DNA from: Crocodylus rhombifer
Taxonomy: Eukaryota > Chordata > Crocodylia > Crocodylidae
Assembly (NCBI GenBank): GCA_038503035.1
Contig: JAVSML010000979.1
Location: 170,357 to 234,356 of the forward strand
Length of the DNA stretch: 64,000 nucleotides
Reading direction: 5' to 3'
A program made the position numbers and the translations under genes. How positions within the stretch are numbered: the stretch's first letter is position 1; each line of letters starts with the position of its first letter. Of the stretch, positions 35,014 through 45,929 are shown piece by piece. Below the pieces are notes generated by a model. That model saw only the letters and a program-made list of their open reading frames with translations, was not told the DNA's origin and made no database searches.

Positions 35014-35875
35014 TAGGCCTGTGCAAAGTGGCTAGTATTCACTTTGGCTTTAGACAATTCAGGGGACAGTGATTTGAATTGGTGATTTGAATTACTGTCA
35101 CAAATTGATTTGGCCAAATCTGATTCAGAGATTTGGCCACTGCTAAATTGGCCAAATCCCTGAATTGGCTCCATCACTGCCCACTCTCAATGGCTGCTCT
35201 GCCTGTTCCAGCTCCTGACCCTTAAAAAAACCAAAAAAAGCCCCAACTCACCGGCTTCTGCCAAGCTGCCATGCTGTGTGTGTGTGTGGGGGGGGGGAGC
35301 TCTGCCATGAGCCCTCAGAAGCCCTGAGGCTGCCTATGAGTGGGGGATTTTTTTTTAAGAGCTGGGAGCTGGGGCTGGGTGGGGCAGCCATGGGGGGGGG
35401 GCTGGGAGAGCAGGCAGGGGTTGGTGGGCTCATGGCAGAGCCCCCCCCCACATTGTGTGGGACAGTGGGGGGGCAGTGAGGATCACCAGTGAGTAAGAGG
35501 CTTTGTTTTAAAGAGCTGGGGTGGGTGGGGCAGTCGTGGGGGCTGGGAGAGTGGGTGGGGGTCGAGGTGCTCAGGGGGACTGGAAGAGCAGGCAGAGGAT
35601 GGGGCCTGGAAGAGGTCCCCCTGTGGTCTCCTCTCCCCTCCTTTAGCCCTCCGCCCCCTACTTACTAGCATGGAATCTGGGTCCAGCTCCCTGGTGTAGT
35701 AAGTGGAGACTGCCCAAATCACTGAAGCTCTCCAAATGTTTTCTGAACTGATTCAGAGAGCTTTGAATTGATTTGGACATTTTAATTGGTCTCTTGATTC
35801 AATTCAGATTTGGCCACCAAATCGGGCCGAAGATCCTCCAAATTGAATCAACACATGAAGCTTCACACAGCCCTA
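35014..35875. mobile_element. hAT-type element, 862 bp, 8-bp TSD (7/8)
   Basis: The element is flanked by GTGATCAT (35006-35013) and CTGATCAT (35876-35883). The ends taggcctgtgcaaag and cttcacacagcccta pair at 12 of 15 positions. Sub-terminal regions on both sides are rich in degenerate gatttggcc/aattca units, and the centre is GC-rich with G-runs (35287-35299, 35391-35402). No transposase is present. A second, diverged copy lies at about 49160-49936. Confidence 0.8.
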
Positions 35876-36185
35876 CTGATCATAGAGTCTTTACAAAGCA
35901 AATGTCATCAGGCAGTTGAATCTAATTGCTGTACAGGGCATGGACAGAAGTTACATTTTTCATTCAGCTGGCTTCCTGAAAGTGTTTATACAACCATGCT
36001 GTGACACACATGCACAGCTGCAGGGTACTTTTAAAGTTGCTGATTGCATGACAAATTAAGTCTTGTCAAATGAGGAATCAGATGAAGGCACTCTGCTTTA
36101 CAGCACCTTAGGGAAAATGTGTTCCCTAGGGTTACAAGTTTGTCATGCTACCAGGGATGGGCTGATACAACCTAGCCCTGCCCCT

Positions 36186-36366
36186 GGGGCTGTCAGCAGA
36201 AAGAGAGGAAGAAGGTGGGGAGGGGACCGAGCTGCCAGCTGGGGTTTTCATGGCCTGAGCTGAAAGCGGGGGCAGGTGAATTGCAGCCCCGCCCCCAAGC
36301 CAGGCAAACCCCAGCTGGCAGTTCACTCCTCTTCCCTTCTCCACCTTCCCTTCCTGTTGACAGTCC
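36186..36366. repeat. GC-rich inverted repeat, about 68-bp arms
   Basis: The arm at 36186-36255 (gctgtcagcagaaagagagg, then ctgccagctggggtttt) is matched inverted by 36296-36366 (ccccagctggcag, then cttcctgttgacagtccc). The inner 19 bases gctgccagctggggttt pair almost perfectly. The spacer is about 40 bases. Purine-rich blocks lie on the left arm and pyrimidine-rich ones on the right. Confidence 0.75.
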
Positions 36367-36439
36367 CTGAGCTGGAGGAGAGGGACAGCTGCTCAGCTGC
36401 AAGCAGGCTCCTCAGGCTCCTGCAGTAGACCTAATCCCC

Positions 36440-39400
36440 CCTCCCCCCCACAACCGAACAGGCAAATGTCTGTTGGGTCAGCAAGGTACTCTGACTCATG
36501 GTGCTTTGTGTAAAGCACTGTGATTTAGAGCAGGGGCCTGCACATTTGTCAGCACCCTGTGATTAACCTGACAGAATCTTTTCATTAATGAAACTGATTT
36601 TTTGTTTCAGAGCTGTTTGACAGGGAATGGGCAGTAGTGGTAACTGTTAATCTTCTTATTCTAGGGTAGTAAAGCCAGTAGTTCACAGGTATAAGTACCA
36701 ATGCAGTCTCCAACAACCTGGGTGAGTGTTTTCTGTTTGCTTTAAGATATACAAATACCTAAATTCAAATGTAGATATTATATTAAAGCAATATGCATAG
36801 CTCTCAGAGCTAACTGGTGATTTGGTTGCTTAAAGGAAATGAATTGAACTAAGTGAAGCTCCAAATGTACCCCCTAGAATAAACTGATGTTCTAAATTCT
36901 GTTGAAACCAACTGGAGTGTAACACATTGCTATCCAAAGAAAACAACAGGTGGTGACTTCAGATTTCCCAGGTGAGGATTACAATCAGTTGATCAAGCTG
37001 CAATTTCTGTTTACTCTAGGGTAAATACAAATATGCAAGGATTGTTTCTTGTGGTCACGCTTCATTGGTGGTCTGTTAGTTTCCGACACTACCAGCTTAA
37101 ACTATATCTCCTTAACAGGCAGATAACTTTATCTGTTTGCCAAGGACAGTCACTTTAGTCACAGTATTCCATGACTGCTTTGGCTATAAGGGAATGAGTT
37201 GTTTCACCATTTAAAGAATATCACTTGTCACATTAATATTTCTTCCTAATTTCAATATCTTTGTATTGCTGCATCATATTTATGGTCTTAATTCTCCTTT
37301 TTCTCGTCCTGTGCTAATCAAAACCAAAACACTTCACAATAGATTTTAGTAAAAGCTGACATTTATTCATCACTAGTATAAAACATTTGAACAGCCTCTA
37401 ATTTAATCTTCTGTCTGTCTCTCTGTCTCCTTCACTCTCTCTTTGTTTTCCTTATCAAGTGATTGGTAGGCTCTGGAAAGCTCTATCCATTTTCTTGATT
37501 AATACACTACAATATTACCTTTGGTTCCCTATCAGTGGGAAGGTTATAAAAACATAATAGTACTCAGGAAATAGACAATATCTCATGGAAAAGACAAGAA
37601 TGCTAAATAAATATAGTACTTTAGTGTCACAAGACAGAAAAGAGGGGACAAAAGTACTGAGGGCTGCCAAGATCACACTCATCTTAGTGCTTTTATATTT
37701 TATTTATTTTACATTGCCAAGGAAGTCAGCAGCATGAATTCCACACAAACATCGTAAGACAAAAACACCTTACTCACTATTGCTTGTATTTAACTGATGT
37801 TCGCAGATTGAAACTGGTTGGCACTGTGAATAAGGTCAGCAGATGAGGATGATCTTTGACAAGTCTTGTATGAATAAAAAATAACCACTGGGATCAAAAG
37901 CTATCCTGCCGGTTCATTCCAGCTATCCTGTTCACTCTAAATATAATCAGATAAATTCAGTCTTAACAGCCTTGCAGTTTGAGCCAAAAAATTAAGAAGA
38001 TTGATATGCAATCTCTGTGGATTTTGTTAAAATTAGAGGAGATGGAGCTATTTATGAGCATGCACCTCTATAGTACATGTTTTGTATTAGAATATTATGA
38101 TGAATGAATGCCTGACTCTGGGAATGAGGTGCTTATAGTGTTAATATCACTCCTCTTTAATGACATAATAAAACTAATATAAAAACATATAATAGGATAA
38201 TGGTGCCTTGAAATGCATAATAGGAATGGTCTAGGGAATATAGATACATTTTAAAAATGAAATGGGGGGGACCAAATTACATCAGTAATCCTGACGGCTT
38301 CAAGGGGAGATGAATGGAAGAAACAATGGTAAAAGGACACTGGAATAAACTGCAGTAAATGTGGAAAAAAAACCATTATTGCTTCATTCTACAGAATTAA
38401 TTTTCTTTAAACCACACAATACACTAAATAAGCACTGTTAGCCTTGAGTACTACTTTTTCTACTTCCAAGCTATGCTTATTTTGAGAAGTATTTCCACCT
38501 TGGGGTTTCAAGCTGTTTTTATTCATACTGTTAATAATGTCACCGGCATCGGCCTATGAAAATGAAGCTACATTATGCAGCAAATGTCTGTAGCTTTATT
38601 AGTCTTCAAGGAAGGCAGAGGAGATAGTGACACATTTTATTAAAATAATACATGCAGAATTGTGATGGTGATTGGCCCAGGACCATGTGTCACATTATCT
38701 AATTGTCCACCCTTTTGATGTACAACTGGGATTCATTGTTCTTTGTATTAGCTGCCATTCAAAAAATAGCAGGTGGCAGATAAAGCACTTGTTACACTTT
38801 TTGCCATCTGTCCATCAGTGTATCCATCCATCATTTGCCAAATTTGCTCTCAACATCATTTACTTTCAACAGCATAGCTTAATGTCATAGTGCTTAGTAA
38901 ATATTATGACTTGTGATTTTTAGAAGGCTTAAAAAAATAAAAAGATATATGTACTTTAAGACCAATTATATCTCCCAGTGGCAGTCATGATACCCTGTGC
39001 TGACTCATTCCCAACGTGTGAAATAGTACTCTGTAAAATGCTGTGACCTGGAGACCTTGAGATCAGTAGCAAAACATTTGGGAATTCACACTATATAGAG
39101 GAATATTTATTATTTGGTGCGTGAAGTTTTGTGGTTGTGAGGGACCAGGGAGGTTTCTCTTTCTGAGAACAATATTGATCATTTCAGGGAGGTTGAGATA
39201 TTTTTGCCCTACTCAGAAACTGAGTTAGGAAAAAAAGGTCTGAGGATGTGCCTGTGTGTGTGCAGTTCCTTTATATATGGAAAAAAACTTATCACTGGGA
39301 GTACGAGCTGGTTCTTGTTACGCAGAATTTTTCACAATCAGAAAACACTATAAAGAGAAAGGTCACTTAAAAATTTAATGAAATGGTCCTGTTAGGGACA

Positions 39401-39840
39401 CAATGTTCTGTTTTCACATATTAAAACATTCTTAAAACTGTTTTAGCTGTTAAAGTTGAGATGTTTTACTGCCGCCTCCTCTGGAATAATGATTTGAGTT
39501 GTAGTAGGATACCTCTGTTGTCAGGTTTAGCATTTTGTATCTTGTTTTATCCCTGTGAAACTTCACCTAGATTTGACAAACATAAGGTTATATAAAATCA
39601 TTGTTTGTCCATGCTTGGTAGAAGCTTAGTATTTAGAAAACAAAATCTTTAGAGAATATCCAGACTGAGGATTTTCTATCCCTTTACAACTTTTGGTATC
39701 AACCAGACTGTTAATGCTTCCTCGGCACAGGGCAGTGATAAAGGCACGGCTTCTCCAAACTGCCAATGACCAGTGTAGTAACAGGCAGCAAAACTATCAT
39801 CAGGAAAATCTCTTTTTTTTTCTCAGTGCCTGAAACCTGT
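36440..39840. other. AT-rich DNA, no gene seen
   Basis: Long stretch of ordinary single-copy-looking sequence. The longest ORF (38672-38890, 72 codons) has no family likeness. No repeats with definable ends were found. If conserved non-coding elements exist they cannot be told from a single sequence. Confidence 0.4.
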
Positions 39841-39850
39841 GCCCAGGTAA

Positions 39851-40423
39851 TGTGAAGAAATTATCCTGACTCAAATACAGAAGGTAAGGTGTATAGTTGG
39901 AAAGTATATAGTTTGAAAGAGAATTGGAGATCAAGAGAAACAGGGGTATTGTTGGTGTCACTGGGCATAACCCTGGGTAACTCAGAGGGATGGAAGACCA
40001 CGAGTGTCGAGGAAGTCCTTCTGCTCCAGGCTCAGAAGAGCCAACCCCCCCCCCCCTTGCCCAACCTTTGTAACCCTTTCTTTGGTGCCTGCAATCTCCT
40101 GTCCTTCTGGAAAGCAGGCGAGCTAAAACTGTTATCTGTGGAATGCAAGGGCACCGCTCGGAGAGAGAAAGGAGGAGGGAAAGGGGAGAAAGAGGGGGGC
40201 CAGCTGGTGAAAAATTACTGACAGTGAAACTGACCGGGGTATAAAGATCCCGCTGTTGCAGAGTTAGGGGTGCAGGATTTGAGACAATACAGTCTCCCTG
40301 TGCCTTTTACTTGAGCTCAAATAAACTCTGTCTGCTTCTCCCCCCAGTGTGTTTATTTGGCGCGACGCACACCAGGCAATGAACCCAATTGTTGCTTCCC
40401 TTGGGCACCTTGTGCCAGCAACA
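39851..40423 (+). repeat. Retroviral LTR (single), 5' boundary uncertain
   Basis: The region directly upstream of the primer binding site has LTR layout: a TATA box (TATAAAG, 40240-40246), a polyadenylation signal 80 bases further (AATAAA, 40320-40325), and a terminal CA (…gcaaca, ending at 40423). U3 includes a C-run (40046-40056) and a purine-rich block (40165-40198). A candidate TG start is at 39851 but is not proven, because no second LTR was found in the window to align against. Confidence 0.65.
40238..40325 (+). promoter_or_regulatory. LTR TATA box and poly(A) signal
   Basis: TATAAAG at 40240-40246 and AATAAA at 40320-40325, about 80 bases apart, define a compact R region as in gammaretrovirus-like LTRs. 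Transcription would start near 40268. Confidence 0.6.
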
Positions 40424-40427
40424 GTTT

Positions 40428-40445
40428 TGGTGCCCAACGTGGGGC
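40428..40445 (+). other. Retroviral primer binding site, tRNA-Lys(1,2) type
   Basis: TGGTGCCCAACGTGGGGC is complementary, apart from one base (T for C at position 4), to the 3' end of tRNA-Lys1,2 as used by several retroviruses. It begins four bases after the CA that ends the LTR. The use of a lysine primer next to a gammaretrovirus-like gag is unusual. Confidence 0.75.
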
Positions 40446-40466
40446 AGATGGGCATGCAGCCCAGAC

Positions 40467-41210
40467 CATGCAACTGTACACCCATGTACCTTTTAACCCA
40501 GTGGACCTGGCGGCTTTTAAAGCACAGGCTGGAGAATTTTCAACTAGCCCGAGTAAGTTTATCTCTGTCTTTGAGGGAAGTTTAGCTAGTCACAAGCCTG
40601 ATTGGGATGACTGTAATATCCTTATGCGAACCTTATTATCTGAAGTAGAGTGGAATCAAGTTATTTCCAAAGCAAGGGAGGAAGCACAGCAGAGGCATGA
40701 AACGGATCCCGTCAATGTTCCTGGTCCGGCAGATGTGGTTCTCCTAGCAGACCCTAGATGGGACCCTAACAATCCTGTGGATCATACCCGTCTTACCTCT
40801 TACAAAGAACTGCTTATTCATGGGCTCAGGCACTCGGCTGTCTGACATAATAATTGGGCAAAGCCGTATGAAATAGTACAAGAGCTGAAGGAAAGTCCCA
40901 TTGCATTCCTACAGTGCATCCGAGACGCCATTCGGCAAAATACCAATGCAGACCCTGATGATCAGGTGACGGAGGCAATTATAAAGGGTATTTTTACCAG
41001 CCGTGCAGCCCCTGATATAAAGAGGAAGTTACAAAAGAAGGAAGACTTAATGGGTATGTCTGTAGCACAAATCCTGGAAACTGCAAACAGGACGTATACT
41101 CTCAGAGAAGGAGAAAAGGACAAGAGACAAGTTAGAATGCTAGTAGCAGCAGTACAGGCTGGAGTCAGAGAAAACACTCCCAGAGCCATCCCTTTTCGTT
41201 CATCCACATA
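40467..41210 (+). pseudogene. Gammaretrovirus-like gag, capsid part only
   Basis: One frame is open from 40357 to 41313 except for a single TGA at 40843-40845. The product resembles the gammaretroviral capsid: an N-terminal PFNPVDLAAFKAQ block, DWDDCNILMRTLLS, the RLTSYKELLIHGLR block, and a major-homology-type KESPIAFLQCIRDA segment. The C-terminal AAPDIKRKLQKKEDL is followed by a charged EGEKDKRQ tail. Capsid starts only about 45 bases after the primer binding site, so leader, matrix and p12-type regions are missing. No Cys/His nucleocapsid motif is seen before similarity ends near 41210. The provirus is defective. Confidence 0.75.
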
Positions 41211-41453
41211 CTACTGGAAAGGTTTAGAAAGGTCCGGTAACCCCAGGGCAGGGGCTTCCATTAGTTTCCTTTTTAGTATCTTAAATGCCTTGTCGGCTTC
41301 TGGAGCCCAATAAAAGGGGTCATGGTCTGCCCCTTTCACACAGTCATATGGTGGTTTTGCCCATAGTCCAAATTCAGGGATCCATATTCTGCAAAAACCT
41401 GCCATGCCAAGAAACGCCCTGGCAACAGTATCATGGCAGGAGACAAGGCACAT
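41211..41453 (-). pseudogene. Gammaretrovirus-like pol fragment (RT), inverted
   Basis: The minus strand is open for 80 codons and reads ARAFLGMAGFCRIWIPEFG, then DPFYWAPEADKAFKILKRKL and APALGLPDLSKPFQ. These are the blocks that follow the polymerase core of gammaretroviral RT, at the thumb/connection border. It lies directly against the 3' end of the capsid fragment but in the opposite orientation. Nothing else of pol (protease, YVDD region, RNase H, integrase) is visible, and no env. It is a fragment left after a rearrangement or a second insertion. Confidence 0.8.
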
Positions 41454-42730
41454 ATCCAGAGGAGGTTGAGGATAGATATGGGTGCCTTATTTCAGGGGAG
41501 CAGAAATTGGAACTGAGAGGATGAAGAAAGGGTAATGTCCCAGGGAAAGAAGTAACAAGGGGTACTCACTGGCAGCAGGAGACGCAGCACAGCAGGGGAA
41601 GAAGGAAGAGCCCGTGAGGCTCGTCAGCCACCTCTTTATTCATTTAAGGCCGGCCAGTGACGTCAGCCTCAAACGCCGGCCAGTGGAAATAAAAATGGCA
41701 GCTGATGCTATGGAAAGCAGGAGGGAGAGCAGCATGAGAGGGGAGCTGCAGCTGCTGCAGGGAGAGAAAAAGATACTTCCCACAGGACCTGCGGAGCCTG
41801 ACAAGCTGGGGGCAGACACTGGCAATGTGGGGCAGGGCACCCCGACAGGAGCACGCATGAGACAGTGAGGGAGCAACATGCACACCGGACCCAGGGACCG
41901 GACCAGAGCTGCACCCGGAGCCAGAACAGACCCCAGGTGGGAGTATTGGGACAACCAGGGAGAGGAGGAAGCCATGCCAGAGGGAGAAGATGCCGGGAGA
42001 GCCCTGAGAGATTTACAGTCGGGGCAGGTATCACCACCGGTCCCAGCCAGGGTGACGGGAGAGTGGGAGTGAACCCTGGAGGTGAAAGGTAAGGAGTAAA
42101 GCGCCCCCCCCAGCTAGAGCCAGGAAAAGGATAGTAAGGGGGAAGGGGGAAGCCATGTCAGGAAGTGGCTCAGTACTCTGTGTTTTGTTAATGCATTTTA
42201 TTTAGTTGCCCTGTGCGAAGGGGGAGAGTGGAAAGTGCGGGGTATCCCCGAGGAACAGGGCTGAGGAGGAGCCGAGGAAGGTTTTTTGTGTTTCCCCAAA
42301 AGAAGGGGTAAAGGCAAGGAAGGTTGAGGGGGCAGGCCTACATGGGCGAACTTGGCCATAGGCACGGGCATCTAGACACCAAGCCATGAGGCATTATCCC
42401 ACCAGTGGGGATGAGGCCAATGAAAGGACAACGCACCAAAGGAGGCATGAGCCTGGGGTGTAGGGATGGTGGAGCCCCATGAATGAGCACCGGGTGAAGC
42501 ACAGGCCACTGAGTACACTCAATGACCAATCCCGCCTACTGAGGAACAACAAGTTGTGGCAGGTGAGAACGGGGGAGGTGACTTGAGGGGGAGACATCTG
42601 CTAGGTCTGCGACATGAGTCTGTAAGGCACCTTATGTCTACCACCAGAGTGAAGGTCGCATGAGAACGACAATTCGAGGCCCAGCGGCCACAGATAAAAA
42701 TGCAGAGAGGTAGATAGAGGGAGGGGAACT
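41454..42730. other. GC-rich segment of unknown identity beside the provirus
   Basis: About 1.25 kb, richer in G+C and CpG than either flank. On the plus strand two open segments (41614-41868, 41878-42072) are Gly/Arg/Glu-rich and match nothing I know. On the minus strand 41640-41975 is open and hydrophobic at its end but also unrecognised. Because it abuts the inverted pol fragment, it is most simply the LTR/leader region of a second, antisense proviral fragment, but a host CpG-rich promoter region is not excluded. Confidence 0.4.
41632..41665 (-). promoter_or_regulatory. Candidate promoter: CRE plus TATA-like box
   Basis: On the minus strand a perfect cAMP-response palindrome TGACGTCA (41658-41665) is followed within 20 bases by a TTAAATGAATAAA box. 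A CAGTGAGTACC splice-donor-like sequence lies 60 to 70 bases further downstream near 41565-41575. The same AATAAA could serve as a poly(A) signal of an LTR. The function is inferred from layout only. Confidence 0.35.
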
Positions 42731-43009
42731 AAAAAAGGAATCCTGAATTAAACAAATAGCTACAAAACACACTAGTAAACTGTTTCTCATCTCCTTTTAA
42801 ATGCCAATTCTTATAGAATCTAATACCAATTAAATATACTCTATTTGCTCAAATGGTAGAGGACTATATAATAATCCTATCATTGATAGGTTTTAGCCTC
42901 CCCTTGTCAATCAGGTTCACAGATTTGTGGTACTCTCAATCCCTTACTGCACTTCAATGTCCAGGGGGCAGCAGTAGTGAGGAAGACATTCACTCCATCT
43001 GATATGACA

Positions 43010-43450
43010 ACTGCAACCCTTTCTTTCAGTTTCTCATCTGACCAGCACTAGCATCACTTATGCTTTGGTAACCTTTAAACTAGATTACTGAAATGTGCTG
43101 AATTATGGGTCTGCCCTTCGAAGACAATCTGGAAATTGTAGCTGGCACAGAATGTGATGGCATAACTCCTGAGAGAGGTGGATTGCCAGGAGCACATAAT
43201 TCCATTCCTCTAGCTTTGCACTGGCTCCCAATAGCTTTCTGAGTGCAATTCAAGGTGTTGTTTTTGACTAATTAGGCCCCAAGAGGACTGGGCCCTTATG
43301 GCTCATCATGATTTCTAAGATCAAACTGGAGCAACCTCCTGCAAATACCATCTATTGCAGATAGAGCTTACTTGGTGCAAACAAATGGGTGATCATTTTC
43401 AGTAGTTGCCCCTCAGCTCTGGACTACCTCACCTCTTGAGGCCTGCTAGA
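43010..43450 (+). mobile_element. L2/CR1-clade LINE remnant
   Basis: The plus strand gives, with stops, a stretch like LALHWLPIAF.VQFKVLFLT..AP.GLGPLWL (about 43215-43305), the conserved block near the end of L2/CR1-type reverse transcriptase ORFs. It is preceded by degenerate RLDYCN- and LQLAQNV-type codons. Many stops and indels indicate an old copy. The end of the element is not defined. Confidence 0.65.
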
Positions 43451-45025
43451 GCTGGAGCCAGAACATCTTCCAACAACGTGGTTAGACTTTTCTATTTGGG
43501 CAGGCTTTTAGCCAGCAATATAAAGCTGGCATTTTGTTTATGAGGTCTTTGCTATATCATTTATTTTAATACTCTCTTGGTATTTATAAACTGCTATGTT
43601 TCTCCTGTTCTGGGGGTGGGGGTTGTTGGTTCTCTTTTTATAATTTGCTTTGCTCTCTTCTGTAAGCACCCTAGCCTTTCCCAGGACAGGTGACATAAAA
43701 ATAAAAACATCCAAAGATCCCCAACCCATTTATGGAATCAACAAGATATTACACAATGGAACTTTTGTTTTGGTTTTGTAAAACCGTAAGAATATATCAT
43801 TAAAAGAACAGTATGGTTCCAAAGTCAAATACTGAAAATTCAGGCTATGTCCAAAATTAAGGTTGCCACCCATGGACATGCATTACAATTCAATCTTTAA
43901 TCATTTGGCATTTGTAGGGTTTTCTCTATAATGCCTTCCTCATGCAGATCCTGCAGCTATGTCAATGTTCTTCCATTATTCACCTACTCAAATTTTAATT
44001 ACATTTGTATCTTCTCTTTGCATTAACTTAGGGTTTTTTTGTACTCAGCTACATGGATTACTTTGGATTAAAATGCTTGCTGCAGCTTTTGAAATTGACT
44101 CAAATGGTTATTTCTATGGAAATGTGTGTACTATCAGTCAAAGTAAGTTTAAAGCATTTTTTTAAGAACAACACTTACCTAATTTTCACTGATCTGATCT
44201 GTATTTCTGTGGATCTAGGAGAAGGCCAGCTTTCAATAAGAGTGTGAGAATCCTTTTTCACATTCAGTTGATAGTTGCCAGCACATAGCAAATGTGTTGT
44301 TTTAAGTTTAAAGGAAAAATAAAAGGGATAACTGTTGACTTTTGGATCACATTAGCATTTTGTGTTTGAAATAGTAAACCTTTTTTACTGGGAGTATTTC
44401 CAAATGCAATACTTAGGAACTACCTTTGCAACTTCAAAGCCATGACCAAAAAAGTGTAATTTATTTTTTAGCACACAACCTGGGATGATGCATTCATTCA
44501 AACCATGTATGTTAAAGCCCATTTTAACTTTTGAATTAGTAATGACAGCTTAGAGGACAAAGGCTGAGTTTTGAACGTATCTGCTCATGTTTAGAAAAAG
44601 AAACTAAATTTACCATATAAATATATATATAGGATATAATCACTAAGATTGAAGAGGAGCTGTAGGTGATCCCTTGCCATCTCATCAGAAGAATTTATTA
44701 TCCATAAACTATACCTAAGGGGCTTCACCCTGAAGTTGGAACTACTTAGGAAAGGTGATTTCAGAGTTTCTTTTGGCAGTTTATTATGTTGAGAAAACTA
44801 TAAGAAAAATGAGGTGGGTGACATAACCAGCATATCTGAAAGTTACCTTCATTACAACTGCTACCTTTCTTATTGACAATAAATGGTCATTTGCTTATCC
44901 TGTATGGCTTTTTAATGCAATTTTTGGTAAATCTATTCAGTCTTTGTTTGCTCTTGCTTCTTCCTAGCCTTTTTCATTTGCAAGGCTGGAAGACATAGTC
45001 ATTTTGTTTCATCTCTTTCCTAGTA
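43451..45025. other. AT-rich DNA, no gene seen
   Basis: No recognisable gene, RNA or repeat end. Short ORFs at 43538-43729 and 43959-44247 have no family likeness. Confidence 0.4.
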
Positions 45026-45190
45026 CTATCATAGGATCATAAGAAAGTAGGGCTGGAAGGGACCTTATTGAGCAGGGATCTGGGTTTTTTGTTCCCCATG
45101 GAAAAACAGGAAAAACCCACAGATTTTCTCTTTTAACAGAGGAAAAAAAGCAGAATTTTTTCATTTCAATGGAGATACCCACACATTTTC
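45026..45190 (-). mobile_element. CR1 3' tip joined to a hairpin-MITE fragment
   Basis: At 45026-45075, tcataggatcataagaaagt, then gggctggaagggacctt, is the reverse complement of a CR1 3' end. It runs straight into agcagggatctgggtttttt, the start of the hairpin MITE family seen at 5.05, 54.0 and 62.4 kb, continuing to about 45190 in degenerate form. Which inserted into which cannot be decided. Confidence 0.55.
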
Positions 45191-45514
45191 CACTTTTGCA
45201 AAGAGCTCTTGGTAAGTTGGCAGAGTACCAGCCTGCAAGAACTTCCTGCAAAAAGGGCAGAAAACCCTAAGCCCTGTCCCAAAAGGGAGAGAGTAGGGGA
45301 AGGGGTGGGGCCTAAGACTCTGTCAGCTAGGGCTCAGTTCAGGCTTACTTTCCCTCCTGGAGCCATTGAAGCAAGTGGGGCTTGCAGGGTATTGGGCAGC
45401 TGGGGCCCCCCTCTGGGAGGGTTGAGGGTATGGGGGCTGAGGGTCAGTGATGGGGGCACTGGAAGAGCTGGGGGGCCCTGTGTGGTGGGTGTGCATGACT
45501 AAGTTTAGATTTGA

Positions 45515-45600
45515 TAAAGGGTTAAGTTAGTCTAGCAAGGGTTAACCCAATCAAGTGAATACCTGCATACATTCACAGGGGTGGGAAAGTCCAGACACTG
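45515..45600. repeat. Dispersed repeat block, also at 49.09 kb
   Basis: The sequence agtctagcaagggttaaccc through atacctgcatacattcacag and gaaagtccagacactga reappears at 49090-49158 and 49950-49975, where the two parts are separated by a hAT-like insertion. Class unknown. Confidence 0.55.
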
Positions 45601-45929
45601 ACCGCAGCCCCAGGACTGCACTGCTCTTAGCCCCCCAGCTCTTATTGAGTTAATTTTAGCCCTCTGACTGTAACCTCTGGATTGGACATCCCTCCCTTGC
45701 AGACCTGCTGACTCCCTTCACACACCTCCCTCAGCTTCCCCTTGGGCCCACCAACATCCCACTCCCCCACCCCAGCAGTTACTTACCTCTGGCTGTCTGC
45801 ACCATTCCCAGCAAGTGGAAAACAACACCTGTATGCACTGTTTCCAGTTTAGGCGGCTTAAACTAAGCAACCTAAACTTAAGCTGGATCCCTCAAATTCT
45901 TGTCTGTACCCAAAGATGCAATGAGATAT

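Noticed and set aside
39889..40221. 110-codon ORF upstream of the provirus
   Set aside because: It lies within LTR U3 sequence, with low-complexity proline and glycine/lysine runs produced by C- and purine-rich tracts; no coding signal.
40843..40845. Stop codon in gag as a translational read-through site
   Set aside because: Retroviral read-through occurs at the gag-pol border; this TGA lies in the middle of capsid, so a disabling mutation is the simpler reading.
41614..42092. Host gene first exon in the GC-rich island
   Set aside because: No conserved protein, no convincing splice pair and adjacency to proviral fragments; kept only as a candidate regulatory or LTR region.
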